Assembly (NCBI GenBank): GCA_964540755.1
Contig: CAZIOB010000018.1
Span: forward strand, 1-64,000
Source: JAAYJR01 sp964540755
Lineage (GTDB): Bacteria > Bacteroidota > Bacteroidia > Bacteroidales > Prolixibacteraceae
DNA length: 64,000 bases
Reading direction: 5' to 3'
Both the position numbers and the translations under genes were made by a program. The notes below the pieces were generated by a model. It was not told the DNA's origin. It did not search any database and was given only the letters and a program-made list of their open reading frames with translations. Positions 1-9,421 of the stretch are shown here, in pieces. The first letter of the stretch is position 1; the number at the start of each line of letters is the position of its first letter.

Positions 1-941
1 TCTTTTGAAATAAATGCCATTAAATGGGAACGCCATGTTTTCATATCTATAGGACCATGTTTTATAAGTAAAAGATTTCCCGAATTAAGCCGGCGGATAA
101 AAAATCTAGCAGCAGGATGTTGTATCCTTGAAGGGACCAAAGGGGACCAGTTATACCCCTTGTCAAATGATAAACTTTCCCCAATTCCATATTTTGTACG
201 TACCAGCATCCAGAGGGAACCGTCTTTTCTTTCAACGATCATGTGTTCATCAAATGAACGGACATCATCAGGTACAGATGCGCCACCTCTTATTTCCCAT
301 GATTTTCCGCTATCTGGTGAAACTACCATACGAGCACTTTCCTTTTCCATTTTCCATATAGATACAGGCAGTACCCACTCACCTGTTGATAAAACAATTG
401 GTTTACACATCATTACACCATCAGTAATCCGGAAAGGTGAATTTAATTCTGGTTCATTTGTTTCCGGGTCATTTATTTTTAGTGCCCAAACTCCAGCTAA
501 AGTTCCTTCTGTTACCAAAGACCAGGTTCCACGGGTTGGAGCAGCCTGAGCCCAAAAAATCCAAAGCTTTCCTTCCGGATTAATCCATACCTCCGGATCA
601 TACGCCCTGACTGGCCCAGATCCATCAGGATCAATCACAAGAACTTCTTCCCACGTTTTTCCCTTATCTCCACTAGTTGCAACCACTACATAATTATTCA
701 AATCTTCTCCTGGGGTGATTCCTGCATACCAAACAGCCCACATTCGTCCGCCAGGACTAACTGCCAGACTTGATATTCCGGAGAATTTCCGACTTTCAGG
801 AGAATGTTGTTTTTCTATTTGCTCTTTCTTAATGATTTCAGGTGGATCAAGAAAGGATTTCTTATTGTTACCTGATGAAAAACTTATGATTGTACTACAT
901 ATAAATACAACGCCTAAAAATCTAATTATTAATTTCTTCAT
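1..941 (-). CDS. Sialidase-superfamily (BNR/Asp-box) protein, 3' end cut by window
   Basis: Minus-strand frame open from ATG at 939-941 to the window edge (313 codons), so the C-terminus is missing. It begins with a hydrophobic export signal (about residues 1-22). Asp-box repeats of the sialidase/BNR superfamily are visible, e.g. ATSGDKGKTW and SFDKGYNW. It is closely similar along its whole visible length to the next gene at 1025-2239, sharing stretches such as GVMMCKP and LSTGEWVLP. It carries a roughly 12-residue insertion after the FWAQ motif that the neighbour lacks. The two are therefore tandem duplicates, last in a minus-strand locus with SusC/D and sulfatases. A beta-propeller glycan-cleaving or glycan-binding role is inferred from the family; the sugar is unknown and no clear FRIP sialidase motif was found. 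Confidence 0.85.
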   Translation of the reverse strand, partial: MKKLIIRFLGVVFICSTIISFSSGNNKKSFLDPPEIIKKEQIEKQHSPESRKFSGISSLAVSPGGRMWAVWYAGITPGEDLNNYVVVATSGDKGKTWEEVLVIDPDGSGPVRAYDPEVWINPEGKLWIFWAQAAPTRGTWSLVTEGTLAGVWALKINDPETNEPELNSPFRITDGVMMCKPIVLSTGEWVLPVSIWKMEKESARMVVSPDSGKSWEIRGGASVPDDVRSFDEHMIVERKDGSLWMLVRTKYGIGESLSFDKGYNWSPLVPSRIQHPAARFFIRRLNSGNLLLIKHGPIDMKTWRSHLMAFISK

Positions 942-1024
942 CTTGTTAATTTTTATTTAAACATAGAATTAAACCAACTTACAAATTCGGAATTTCAAGC
1001 TTTTTAAAATTATATTGTATATTT

Positions 1025-2239
1025 TTATCTTTTGCCTCCCTTACTGATAATTTGTCTGTTTTTATATACTTTCAATAACGAATTATCGGAACCGATTTTA
1101 ATATCATCTTCAGTAAAACTTGTCATTAAAATGTTTTGAGCTCCTCTGCGACTATAATCATAAGTTATATAGATTTTACCATTACTTACTTGTTGCCCAT
1201 CAGGATAAGATACTCCCTGCCGTTCATCCAACAGCAATCCGTTGGACCATGAATGACCATCATCTTCAGAAATAAATGCCATTAAATGTGAACGACCTGT
1301 CTTTACATCAATCGGACCATGCTTTACCAGTAAAAGATTTCCTGAGAATAGTCTGTATATAAAAAACCTTGCTACGGGATGCTGTATCTTTGAGGGTACC
1401 AATGGTGACCATGAAAAACCCCTGTCGAATGAGACACTCTCTCCAATTCCATAATTGGTTCGTACCAGCATCCAGAGTGAGCCATTCTTTCGTTCCACAA
1501 TCATATTTTCTTCAGGACTACGCACTTCATCAGGAACATTCACAGCTCCCCGGGTTTCCCATGTTTCTCCCTCGTCTTCCGAAGTTACCATAGCAGCACA
1601 CTCTCCCCAAATATGCCAGAATGCAACAGGCAGCACCCATTCCCCTGTCGATAAAACAACAGGTTTGCACATCATAACGCCATCTACCAGTCTTCTAGGT
1701 TTTGACCACTGGATATTTTCTATTTCCGGATTTGAGGTAGTAATTGCCCAAACTCCGCTACTTGTTGACCGGGCCGGATGAACATGCTGCGCCCAAAAAA
1801 CCCAGAGTTGGCCATTTGGATCGACCCATACTTCCGGATCAAAAGCCCTCACAGGTCCCGGTCCGTCAGGATCAATCGCAAGAACTTCCTCCCAGGTTTT
1901 TCCATCATCTCCGCTTGTTGCCACTACAACATAGTTGTTGGCGTCTTCTCCGGGAGTGATACCGGCATACCATACCGTCCACATCCTTCCTTCAGGACTT
2001 ATTGCCAAACTCGAAATTCCTGTAAATTTTCTGCTTTCAGGAGTGTAATTTTCAACAGAGGAAGGGTCCTTTATTAAATTAGGAGGGTTGAGAAATGATT
2101 TAGTTTCCTGTGCCCCACTAATGCAGAAAATAAATAAAAAAAATATAGTCCCATAAATTTGTTTTGATGCTTCTAAAAGTGTTTCAATTATATTTTTCAA
2201 AATAAATTTGTCTTGAATTTTGGAATGATTAATCATCAT
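1025..2239 (-). CDS. Sialidase-superfamily (BNR/Asp-box) exported protein
   Basis: 404 codons. Four Asp boxes (S-x-D-x-G-x-[TS]-W) are visible near residues 109-116, 220-227, 270-277 and 324-331, the hallmark of six-bladed sialidase-type propellers (BNR_2 families). The N-terminus is odd: about 29 polar residues precede the hydrophobic segment IYGTIFFLFIFCISGAQ, which looks like a signal peptide. No other ATG lies nearby, so the true start may be a non-ATG codon further in. It follows sulfatase 1 by 14 bases and precedes a paralogue by 83 bases, suggesting one transcript. Probably a periplasmic or surface exo-acting enzyme on a sulfated glycan. Sialidase activity itself is not shown, because the canonical N-terminal arginine motif is not obvious. 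Confidence 0.88.
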   Translation of the reverse strand: MMINHSKIQDKFILKNIIETLLEASKQIYGTIFFLFIFCISGAQETKSFLNPPNLIKDPSSVENYTPESRKFTGISSLAISPEGRMWTVWYAGITPGEDANNYVVVATSGDDGKTWEEVLAIDPDGPGPVRAFDPEVWVDPNGQLWVFWAQHVHPARSTSSGVWAITTSNPEIENIQWSKPRRLVDGVMMCKPVVLSTGEWVLPVAFWHIWGECAAMVTSEDEGETWETRGAVNVPDEVRSPEENMIVERKNGSLWMLVRTNYGIGESVSFDRGFSWSPLVPSKIQHPVARFFIYRLFSGNLLLVKHGPIDVKTGRSHLMAFISEDDGHSWSNGLLLDERQGVSYPDGQQVSNGKIYITYDYSRRGAQNILMTSFTEDDIKIGSDNSLLKVYKNRQIISKGGKR

Positions 2240-2253
2240 TTATATAAATTGCC

Positions 2254-3738
2254 CTAAGGATTTAGAAACTCGTCTCTCACATTTCCATTTTTATCAATAA
2301 TTGGTTTTGCATCAGGCACCTGTCCTAAAGGTCTGCATCCCGGTCCAACTCCTTCGAATCTTGACGGACCGCCTTTCCCCAGATCATTATCCATTTCATC
2401 AGCAAGTAAGTAAAGTTGCTGCACAAGTTCTTTATTATTAGCAGAGACATCATTACTTTCCCCGACATCCTCTTCCAGATTATAAAGTTCCCCATTCTGC
2501 AGGTGAAGCTTCCATTTTCCCTGACGTACAGCCTGAAGTTGCAATGTCCGGTAAAAATAAAATGCTTCATGAGGTTCCCTGGCATCAGGCTTTCCTGAAA
2601 GTAACGGCCAAATACTCTTACCATCAATTTTTCGGTCAGCAGGAATTTTTCCGCCGGAAATTTCAGCTAATGTAGGAAGAATATCCATCATTCCTGTAAT
2701 TGCATCTATTTTAATTCCCGCCTGTATTTTACCGGGCCATCTTGCAATGAAAGGTACACGCACTCCACCTTCCCATGTAGTTCCTTTATGCCCCCGTAAA
2801 GGTCCGTTTGAAGCAATTTTTGCTCCCCCGTTGTCAGATACAAAAATGATAAGAGTATTATTATCAATATTTAACTTTTTGATTTTATCAAATATTTTAC
2901 CAACACTCCAATCCACCTCTTCTACCCAATCACCATATAAACCATTCTTTGACTTGCCGACAAACGCTTTTCCTGGATATAGAGGCCAATGAACAGCCGT
3001 ATGTGCCAGGTATAAAAAGAAAGGCTTCTTGTAATTATTTTGAATAAAATTTAGAGCTTCATTTGTATATCTTTCAACACATTCCTGTTGATCTTCTGCT
3101 AACACCCGCTGAACAAATTTTTCGTTTCTTATGTAAGGTAATGGCGGATAACCGCCTGCCCAAACATGAGAACTTCCGGGATCACTACCAGGTGATGCCC
3201 CTAAATTATTCCTCGCACCATCTTCAACATGACCCATATCGTTAGAGTAAGGCAACCCAAAATAGTAATCGAAGCCCTGCCTGGCAGGTAGAAACTCAGG
3301 TTGATCACCAAGGTGCCATTTCCCGACAATTCCGGTTGAATAACCTTTATTCTTCAATATTTCTGCAATGGTGATCTCATTTGGTGACAATCCGACACTG
3401 TCCCCGGGATAATGTACGTTCTGTGCCAAAGGCAATACACGTTTAGGATAACAACCGGTCATTAATGATGCTCTTGACGGAGAACAAACCGGTGCAGCGT
3501 AAAAATTTGTCAACAATGCGCCTTCATTTGCTAACCGGTCAAGGTTTGGGGTGCGGTTCAGAACAGAACCAAATGGTTCTATGTCTCCATAACCTAAGTC
3601 GTCGATATTGATTATAATGAAATTAGGAGAAGAATCAAATTTATTCCCATCAGTCGATTTTTTTTCTTTGCAACTAGTTATTAATAGAGTTGTTGTTATT
3701 AAATATAAGGAAGTAGAAAGTAATTGTTTTCTTTTCAT
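2254..3738 (-). CDS. Formylglycine-dependent sulfatase, lipoprotein
   Basis: 494 residues. The signal peptide ends in a lipobox, LLITSC, with Cys23. The alkaline-phosphatase-like sulfatase fold is indicated by the metal-binding NIDDLGYGD motif (D46, D47), the signature CSPSRASLMTG with Cys85 as the residue converted to formylglycine, and a later SDNGG metal-site motif followed by a GHKGTTWEGG loop. Cys rather than Ser in the signature fits maturation by the radical-SAM enzyme at 19856-21055. It presumably removes sulfate esters from a glycan imported by the adjacent SusC/D. The start codon is preceded by ATGAGAT, a second copy of one arm of the leader element at 3915-4010 (see findings). Subfamily and sulfate position cannot be assigned by eye. 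Confidence 0.95.
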   Translation of the reverse strand: MKRKQLLSTSLYLITTTLLITSCKEKKSTDGNKFDSSPNFIIINIDDLGYGDIEPFGSVLNRTPNLDRLANEGALLTNFYAAPVCSPSRASLMTGCYPKRVLPLAQNVHYPGDSVGLSPNEITIAEILKNKGYSTGIVGKWHLGDQPEFLPARQGFDYYFGLPYSNDMGHVEDGARNNLGASPGSDPGSSHVWAGGYPPLPYIRNEKFVQRVLAEDQQECVERYTNEALNFIQNNYKKPFFLYLAHTAVHWPLYPGKAFVGKSKNGLYGDWVEEVDWSVGKIFDKIKKLNIDNNTLIIFVSDNGGAKIASNGPLRGHKGTTWEGGVRVPFIARWPGKIQAGIKIDAITGMMDILPTLAEISGGKIPADRKIDGKSIWPLLSGKPDAREPHEAFYFYRTLQLQAVRQGKWKLHLQNGELYNLEEDVGESNDVSANNKELVQQLYLLADEMDNDLGKGGPSRFEGVGPGCRPLGQVPDAKPIIDKNGNVRDEFLNP

Positions 3739-3914
3739 ATCTCATATGTATAAATTGATGAATGTCAATCAGAAAATAATTCCTATAATTAAGTAACTAT
3801 TCCATAACTTTATGTTTTAAATATAGATTAATTCTTTGCAATTTTATTGCATGCACTTTCAGTTTCTAAAAATTTTTATTTTATGCCAATTGATTTTGTT
3901 CTTTAAGTGAATTT

Positions 3915-4010
3915 TATCTCATTTAAATTGTTTATTTTAAAGGAATGAGATAGAACTCGTCATATTAATATTTCTAAATTATATGCAATAATGCGTGACT
4001 CGTTTCAGTC
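3915..4010 (-). promoter_or_regulatory. Leader element copy G, in the susD-sulfatase gap
   Basis: Diverged copy of the repeated leader element, about 170 bases before the sulfatase start in the 377-base gap 3739-4115. Arms GAAACGAG and CGAGTTC keep the CGAG/CGAG core 43 bases apart. The inner stem is GTCA/TGAC instead of the GCAT/ATGC of the other copies, so both sides changed together. The second hairpin pairs TATCTCAT with ATGAGATA (3945-3952 with 3915-3922), again different from but equivalent to the other copies. The rest of the gap is AT-rich and I see no gene in it. Confidence 0.6.
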
Positions 4011-4115
4011 GCAATATAAATCTATGGATTTTCAATCCATAATGGTTAAATTAAATTAAGCCGATAAATCAATTCTAATAAAATGATATATCGGCTATAA
4101 TAATTCTATTTGCAA

Positions 4116-5891
4116 TTATTGCTCGTCTGTAATTTCAGTTTTCGGTGGAATATTATTTTCAGAACCAAAATAACCTATATTCTGATTAATTTTTCCACCC
4201 GTATTGGAATCTATTGCGTCTTGTGGAATTGGCCATAGTACGTGATAGGGACTAATCTTAAAGTCACTTAGTCTATAGGTCATTCCTTTGTTGTAATAAT
4301 TTTTTTCATTAACTCTGTCAAACCAATAATTTTTTTCGCTAAAGTTCGCTAATGAATACCCATCAATATTGTTATCTGCCATTATGTAGGCAATCCTTGT
4401 AAGTTCAGTTTTTCTTGGTTCTTCCAAATAGAGCTCACGGGCTCGTTCATCTAAAATATAATCAATACTGACATCACTTGCGGATATCAATGGAGCTTTT
4501 GAGCGTTCTCTAACTTTATTAATATCGGCAGCAGAATTTGCCAGTTCTCCTTTCCAAAAATAGGCTTCGGCTCTTAATAAATAGGTTTCTGCTAAACGAA
4601 AAATATACCAATCAGTATTTCCTCCATTAGGTCTTTGAGGAGAATTTTCATCGGTGACATAAATTTTATATTGTGGCCATGGATAAATAGCCCTTAATGT
4701 ATCACCGGGATTAAGATAATTCATATCAACTGGTTGCCCAAAATAGTCAGAGTTTGGATGATTGTATAACACCTTGGTAATTGGCATCCAATTGGTATCA
4801 GTATCATGGCGTAAATCATCCTCACAATTTTCCCAAAGATCATACAAAAAATAATTGCAAGGCCTAAATTGACCCACACCTCTTCCAAGAGCTAAAATTT
4901 GAGGATCCCAATTAGCATCAGTGCAACCTTGCTTTCCATCAGGATCTTTGAAAAAAATATTTCGAGACCACCATGGCGAATAAACTCTCATAGTTTGAAT
5001 TCCTCCAGACGATGCTCCTGGATATCCAAATTTATCCTGGAAAACTAAAATTCCTTCAGTATTTGATGATATACTTTTATTTTCTCTTTGATGTAAATCC
5101 CAAATGACGTTATACATTTCATCGTTTGCAACAACACCGAATCGTTCCGTCATCAAGCTATATTTTCCATCATTTACGATACTTGTCGCAGTTTCAATTG
5201 CCTTATCAAATAGACTATTTGCCAAATATACCTTTATTAACAAATGTTTTACAGCGGCTCTGTTGACTTTTCCTGGTTCAACGTTTTCAGGCACCCACAT
5301 AGCCCCAAATTCAAGATCTTCCTGAATTTTTTTTAGAATTGTCTGTCGTGAGTGAGTATAAAAGTCTAATTTTGGTGCAGTATGTTCTTTATTAATAAAT
5401 GGTACATCTCCATATTGATGCACTAATTTATAATACCAGTAAGCCCGATGAAATAAAGCTTCCCCTAAAATTTCATTTTTATCCTGCTCGGAGGACCATT
5501 CAGGTATGTCTATTCTTGAAATCGCCACATTTGCATTTCGTATTGATCCAAATGCATTATTCCAGGATTTCCATAAATTATATTTACCTGTCCCTGTAGG
5601 AGTAAGTTGAATATTAAAATTACCTAAATTGGCTGCTGCATCTTCACAGGCAACTCCCAAGTCTGAACTTATGTTTTCATGCCAAATGGGATTTCCATCA
5701 CCAATATAGTCGTCTCTTAAATCTTTCCTCGAAGCAAGAAGCACTGCATCCATACCAGCTTTATCAATATAAACATTTTCTGGAGCATAAAAAGATAAGG
5801 GCTTAATTTCCAACCAATCTTCCTGACAACTCAAAGTGAAAACGGAAAGAATAATTATTGAAATAATATTTTTGATACTTGTTTTCATCAT
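4116..5891 (-). CDS. SusD/RagB-family glycan-binding outer-membrane lipoprotein
   Basis: 591 residues. Signal peptide with lipobox TLSC (Cys22), followed by the DWLEIKPLSFY stretch typical of SusD N-termini. The helical TPR-like core includes a FHRAYWYYKLVHQYGDVPF segment near residue 150, and the C-terminal part has the DWYIFRLAETYLLRAEAYFW segment diagnostic of RagB/SusD. It starts 15 bases after the end of the SusC gene, the invariant susC-susD order. It would cap the SusC channel at the cell surface and select the oligosaccharide. The ligand is unknown; the flanking sulfatases argue for a sulfated glycan. ATG at 5889-5891 was used; a second in-frame ATG follows immediately. Confidence 0.97.
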   Translation of the reverse strand: MMKTSIKNIISIIILSVFTLSCQEDWLEIKPLSFYAPENVYIDKAGMDAVLLASRKDLRDDYIGDGNPIWHENISSDLGVACEDAAANLGNFNIQLTPTGTGKYNLWKSWNNAFGSIRNANVAISRIDIPEWSSEQDKNEILGEALFHRAYWYYKLVHQYGDVPFINKEHTAPKLDFYTHSRQTILKKIQEDLEFGAMWVPENVEPGKVNRAAVKHLLIKVYLANSLFDKAIETATSIVNDGKYSLMTERFGVVANDEMYNVIWDLHQRENKSISSNTEGILVFQDKFGYPGASSGGIQTMRVYSPWWSRNIFFKDPDGKQGCTDANWDPQILALGRGVGQFRPCNYFLYDLWENCEDDLRHDTDTNWMPITKVLYNHPNSDYFGQPVDMNYLNPGDTLRAIYPWPQYKIYVTDENSPQRPNGGNTDWYIFRLAETYLLRAEAYFWKGELANSAADINKVRERSKAPLISASDVSIDYILDERARELYLEEPRKTELTRIAYIMADNNIDGYSLANFSEKNYWFDRVNEKNYYNKGMTYRLSDFKISPYHVLWPIPQDAIDSNTGGKINQNIGYFGSENNIPPKTEITDEQ

Positions 5892-5906
5892 ATTAAATTT
5901 AATAGT

Positions 5907-8900
5907 TTATATGCTTACATTAATACCAAAAGTGAAATATTTTGGCATAGGAGAACTCCCTGTTTCGGGATCCCAATAATTCCATTTAGTAAATGTAAAG
6001 TAATTACGCAGATTAATATATAATCTTAAATTTTGAAGTGAATAGTTTTGTATTTTCTCTTTTGGAAAATTATAGGATAATGAAATATCCTGAATTCGTA
6101 AAAATGAGCTGTTTTTATAAGTTATGAATCCTGGACCATAAATATTTGAGGTTAACCTTGCCCATTCCTTACTCGGATTATCTTCAGTCCAATATGGTCG
6201 AGCATAAATATTACGTCTATGAATCCAATGATCTGATCCTTCTTTACCCATAGCTGCTCCATATAACTGATTTTCTCTGAAAAAACCAAGATCAGCTCGC
6301 ATAAAAACGGAAAATTCAAAGTTTTTAAGAAATTTTAAATCATTTCTTAAACCCAATCGATATTGTGGTTTAGAATAACCCAAAAAGATTTTATCATCCT
6401 CTGGAGTTAAAATACCATCATCGTTTACATCTCGTAATTTGTAGTCTCCAGGGCTTTTCCCATAAACAGCAGCTTCATCAGTTTCATCCATTTGCCATAC
6501 TCCTATGTTTTCATACTCCCAAATACGATCTATACTTTCTCCAATAAACCATCCATTTGTCCAGTCGTCAGCTTCTTTTTGACCAATAACATTCCCTGAT
6601 TCATCAAAGACATCCACCATATCTCCATAAAGACTTTTTATTTTATTTCGATTCAGAGAAAAATTTAAAGATGTATTCCATCTAAATTTATCTTGGATAT
6701 TAATATTTGTTGAATTAATAGTTAATTCAAAACCTTTGTTTTCCAATTCGCCCAAATTAGCAGCAACACTTGAATACCCAATAATTCCAGGAAGTGAACG
6801 GTCGAGTAAAAGATCAGTTGTTGTCATGTCATACAAATCAATTGAGCCATATAGTCTATTCTGAAATAATCCGAAGTCAATTCCAAGATTTAAAGCAGCT
6901 GTACTTTCCCATCGAAGGTCTTCATTTGCCATTGTGTTGCTATATACTCCTGTTACCAAATTATCACCGTATAAGTACCTTGTGGTAGCGAGTCTGGCTA
7001 AAGCATCATAAATGCCAATTGACCTATTGCCGGTTTCGCCCCAGGACAACCTTAGTTTAAGATCATTTATCAAACCTGTTTTAAAAAAGTTTTCTTCAGA
7101 AATTCTCCATGCAAATGCTGCTGAAGGAAATGTTGCATAAGGGTATTTTTGTCCAAATGCAGAGTAGCCATCCCGTCTCATTGTAAAAGTAAATAGGTAT
7201 CTATTTAACAATGAATAATTAATTCGCCCCATAATGGCATTTCCTGTTTGATACGTGTCGTCACTATTAATATTTGGTGTACTTCCAGCTTGCATTGCAT
7301 GATAACCGAGAGCATCAGTGGGTGCAAATTGAATATTTGTTTGTTGCTCCTGCCAGGTTTGCCTTTTTTCAGCATTAGCTACAAAAGTTAAATCAAAGTT
7401 ATGAATTTCTCCAATAGTCCTGTTCCACTTTAGGATATTATCTACTTGCCATCCATAAGTACTTTGAGACATCCTACTCCCATAACCATCGTTGGTCATC
7501 CCCCTGGGAGTTTCGATTGGATCAAATAAATAAACTTTTCTCCAAATCATATTATTAGAATAGTTAATTCTATAGGAGACACCCCAGGGTAGTTTTAATT
7601 CTCCAAAAAGAGTAGCAAATAATGTTTGCGTTTTATAAAGATAATCCCGAAGATAGGTATACATCAAGGGATTAACGAAAATATCTTCCATCGGATACAT
7701 GCGTAACGTACCATCATCATTGTATTTGGAACCAAAGGGACTTTGATTCTCTGCGCCAGTTCGTGAAGCTGGAACACTTGAATCATCACGATTCGCAAAT
7801 TGAGCATTCACTCCAACTTTTAGGAAACTTGCTATATTCCCATCTATATTAACTCGTGAACGAAAATTGGTATAATCGTCTCCAACAACAAATCCCTCGT
7901 TGTCAGTATATCCTGCTGATAAAAAATATTGTAAATCATCTGTTCCACCAGCCATACTAACATCATAATCTTGCTGAATTCCATTACGGAAAATTTCATC
8001 GAACCAATCAATTGTATTTCCAGCCAAATAATTCTCAATCTCTATTGAGTTAAAAGCCAACCTGTTTAGCCATATTTCAGTTAGGCTCCCTGTCCCCTGT
8101 CCATAATTTATCCATTCATCTACTGAAATATTATCTGGTAAATTTTCAGGGTTGGTATAATAATATTTTGGTCTGTCAGGATTTTCCTGGCTAAAATTGG
8201 TGCCACGTGCTATGGGGTAACCATCAGGACCAAAAGACCTTACAATATTTGTCAGTCCCACGACTCCTACCTTTGATGAAAAATTTAGGGTAGGTTTGCC
8301 TTTTTTACCCCGTTTAGTGGTAATAATTAACACCCCTGATGCTGATTGAGCTCCAAAAATAGCCGCTGAACTTGCATCTTTCAAAATGTCAATACTCTCT
8401 ATATCTTCAGGATGAATATCAGCTAATACACCCATATAAATAACACCATCAAGAACTATCAGAGGGGAAGTACTTGCCTTCAAGGAATTAGGCCCCCTTA
8501 TTTCCAAAGATCCACCTCCTGAGGCAGAAGTGCCTTGGTTTGAATTTACTCCTGCAATTGTTCCACTTAATAGTTCAGTAATATTAGTGCTTTTTTGATT
8601 ATCAAATTTATCAATATTTACTCTTTGAACAGATCCCGTCAAATCACTTTTCTTTACAGTTCCATATCCAATCGCCACAACCTCCTCAATTCCTATCACA
8701 TCTTCTTCCATCGCAACGTCGATATTCGTTTGAGTACCTACTCTTATTTCTTGGGTACTCATCCCCACAAATGAAAACACCAACATGGCATCTTCGGGAA
8801 TATTAGTTAACGAATATTCACCATCGGCATTGGTAACAGTACCCTGGGTAGTACCTTTCACTATTATCGTAACCCCGGGGAGAGGCTGACCATCTGGGTC

Positions 8901-9323
8901 TGTTACTTTACCTGAAACTGTGCGTTGCTGTTGCAGTAATTTGACCGGTGATGTTTTCTCACTGGCATTGATGATTACCACATACCGGTCGATAATCTCA
9001 TAAGCAATCTCACCGGGAAGTGCTTCGTCCAGTATTTTATCAAGAGTTTCATTTTTCACATTGATACCGATTTTCTGATTGGGATCAAGTTTTGAACTGG
9101 AAAAAGCAAATCTGAACTCTGTCTTTTTTTCGATTTCCCTGAATAGCTCTTCATAGGAAATTTGACTAAATTTTAGCGTCAGGCGGGTACTCTGTGAGTA
9201 TAAGCTCGCAGAAACCAGCATATTTGCCGCTAATAACAGAAAAGTTGTTAGTTTCATGATCATTAAAATTTTTCTTAACAGGATAAATTTATATCCTGTT
9301 AGGAAAGTTTCTCTTTTTTTCAT
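5907..9323 (-). CDS. SusC/RagA-family TonB-dependent transporter with STN signalling domain
   Basis: 1138 residues. Signal peptide to about residue 43 (ends SLYSQ). A secretin/TonB N-terminal (STN) domain spans about 45-118, a carboxypeptidase-regulatory-like domain about 136-206, a TonB-box region with GYGTVKKSDLTG about 219-230, then a plug domain to about 338 and a 22-strand-type barrel to the C-terminus. The STN domain is the part that contacts a FecR anti-sigma factor, and a fecR gene lies immediately upstream, so this transporter should act as both importer and sensor. It transports oligomers across the outer membrane using TonB energy, with SusD (15 bases downstream) as lid. A GC-rich stem-loop sits in its leader at 9366-9396. 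Confidence 0.97.
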   Translation of the reverse strand: MKKRETFLTGYKFILLRKILMIMKLTTFLLLAANMLVSASLYSQSTRLTLKFSQISYEELFREIEKKTEFRFAFSSSKLDPNQKIGINVKNETLDKILDEALPGEIAYEIIDRYVVIINASEKTSPVKLLQQQRTVSGKVTDPDGQPLPGVTIIVKGTTQGTVTNADGEYSLTNIPEDAMLVFSFVGMSTQEIRVGTQTNIDVAMEEDVIGIEEVVAIGYGTVKKSDLTGSVQRVNIDKFDNQKSTNITELLSGTIAGVNSNQGTSASGGGSLEIRGPNSLKASTSPLIVLDGVIYMGVLADIHPEDIESIDILKDASSAAIFGAQSASGVLIITTKRGKKGKPTLNFSSKVGVVGLTNIVRSFGPDGYPIARGTNFSQENPDRPKYYYTNPENLPDNISVDEWINYGQGTGSLTEIWLNRLAFNSIEIENYLAGNTIDWFDEIFRNGIQQDYDVSMAGGTDDLQYFLSAGYTDNEGFVVGDDYTNFRSRVNIDGNIASFLKVGVNAQFANRDDSSVPASRTGAENQSPFGSKYNDDGTLRMYPMEDIFVNPLMYTYLRDYLYKTQTLFATLFGELKLPWGVSYRINYSNNMIWRKVYLFDPIETPRGMTNDGYGSRMSQSTYGWQVDNILKWNRTIGEIHNFDLTFVANAEKRQTWQEQQTNIQFAPTDALGYHAMQAGSTPNINSDDTYQTGNAIMGRINYSLLNRYLFTFTMRRDGYSAFGQKYPYATFPSAAFAWRISEENFFKTGLINDLKLRLSWGETGNRSIGIYDALARLATTRYLYGDNLVTGVYSNTMANEDLRWESTAALNLGIDFGLFQNRLYGSIDLYDMTTTDLLLDRSLPGIIGYSSVAANLGELENKGFELTINSTNINIQDKFRWNTSLNFSLNRNKIKSLYGDMVDVFDESGNVIGQKEADDWTNGWFIGESIDRIWEYENIGVWQMDETDEAAVYGKSPGDYKLRDVNDDGILTPEDDKIFLGYSKPQYRLGLRNDLKFLKNFEFSVFMRADLGFFRENQLYGAAMGKEGSDHWIHRRNIYARPYWTEDNPSKEWARLTSNIYGPGFITYKNSSFLRIQDISLSYNFPKEKIQNYSLQNLRLYINLRNYFTFTKWNYWDPETGSSPMPKYFTFGINVSI

Positions 9324-9365
9324 AATTTCACAGTGTTAAAGTTTAATAAAATTTATTTGACTTTC

Positions 9366-9396
9366 CGGGCATCGCCGGCTCCAACGGCTTTGCCCG
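9366..9396 (-). promoter_or_regulatory. GC-rich stem-loop in the fecR-susC gap
   Basis: In the 98-base gap between fecR and susC, CGGGCA (9366-9371) pairs with TGCCCG (9391-9396), and inside it GCCG pairs with CGGC around a 7-base loop. Ten pairs form with a 2x2 internal loop. On the minus (coding) strand no T-run follows, so it is not a classical terminator there; on the plus strand ATTTTT follows. It may stabilise or attenuate the abundant susCD message (inference). Confidence 0.6.
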
Positions 9397-9421
9397 ATTT
9401 TTATTCATAGGATTCTGAATT

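Noticed and set aside
160..960. Plus-strand frames in the first kilobase
   Set aside because: They are antisense to the truncated sialidase-like gene, which has clear Asp boxes on the minus strand.
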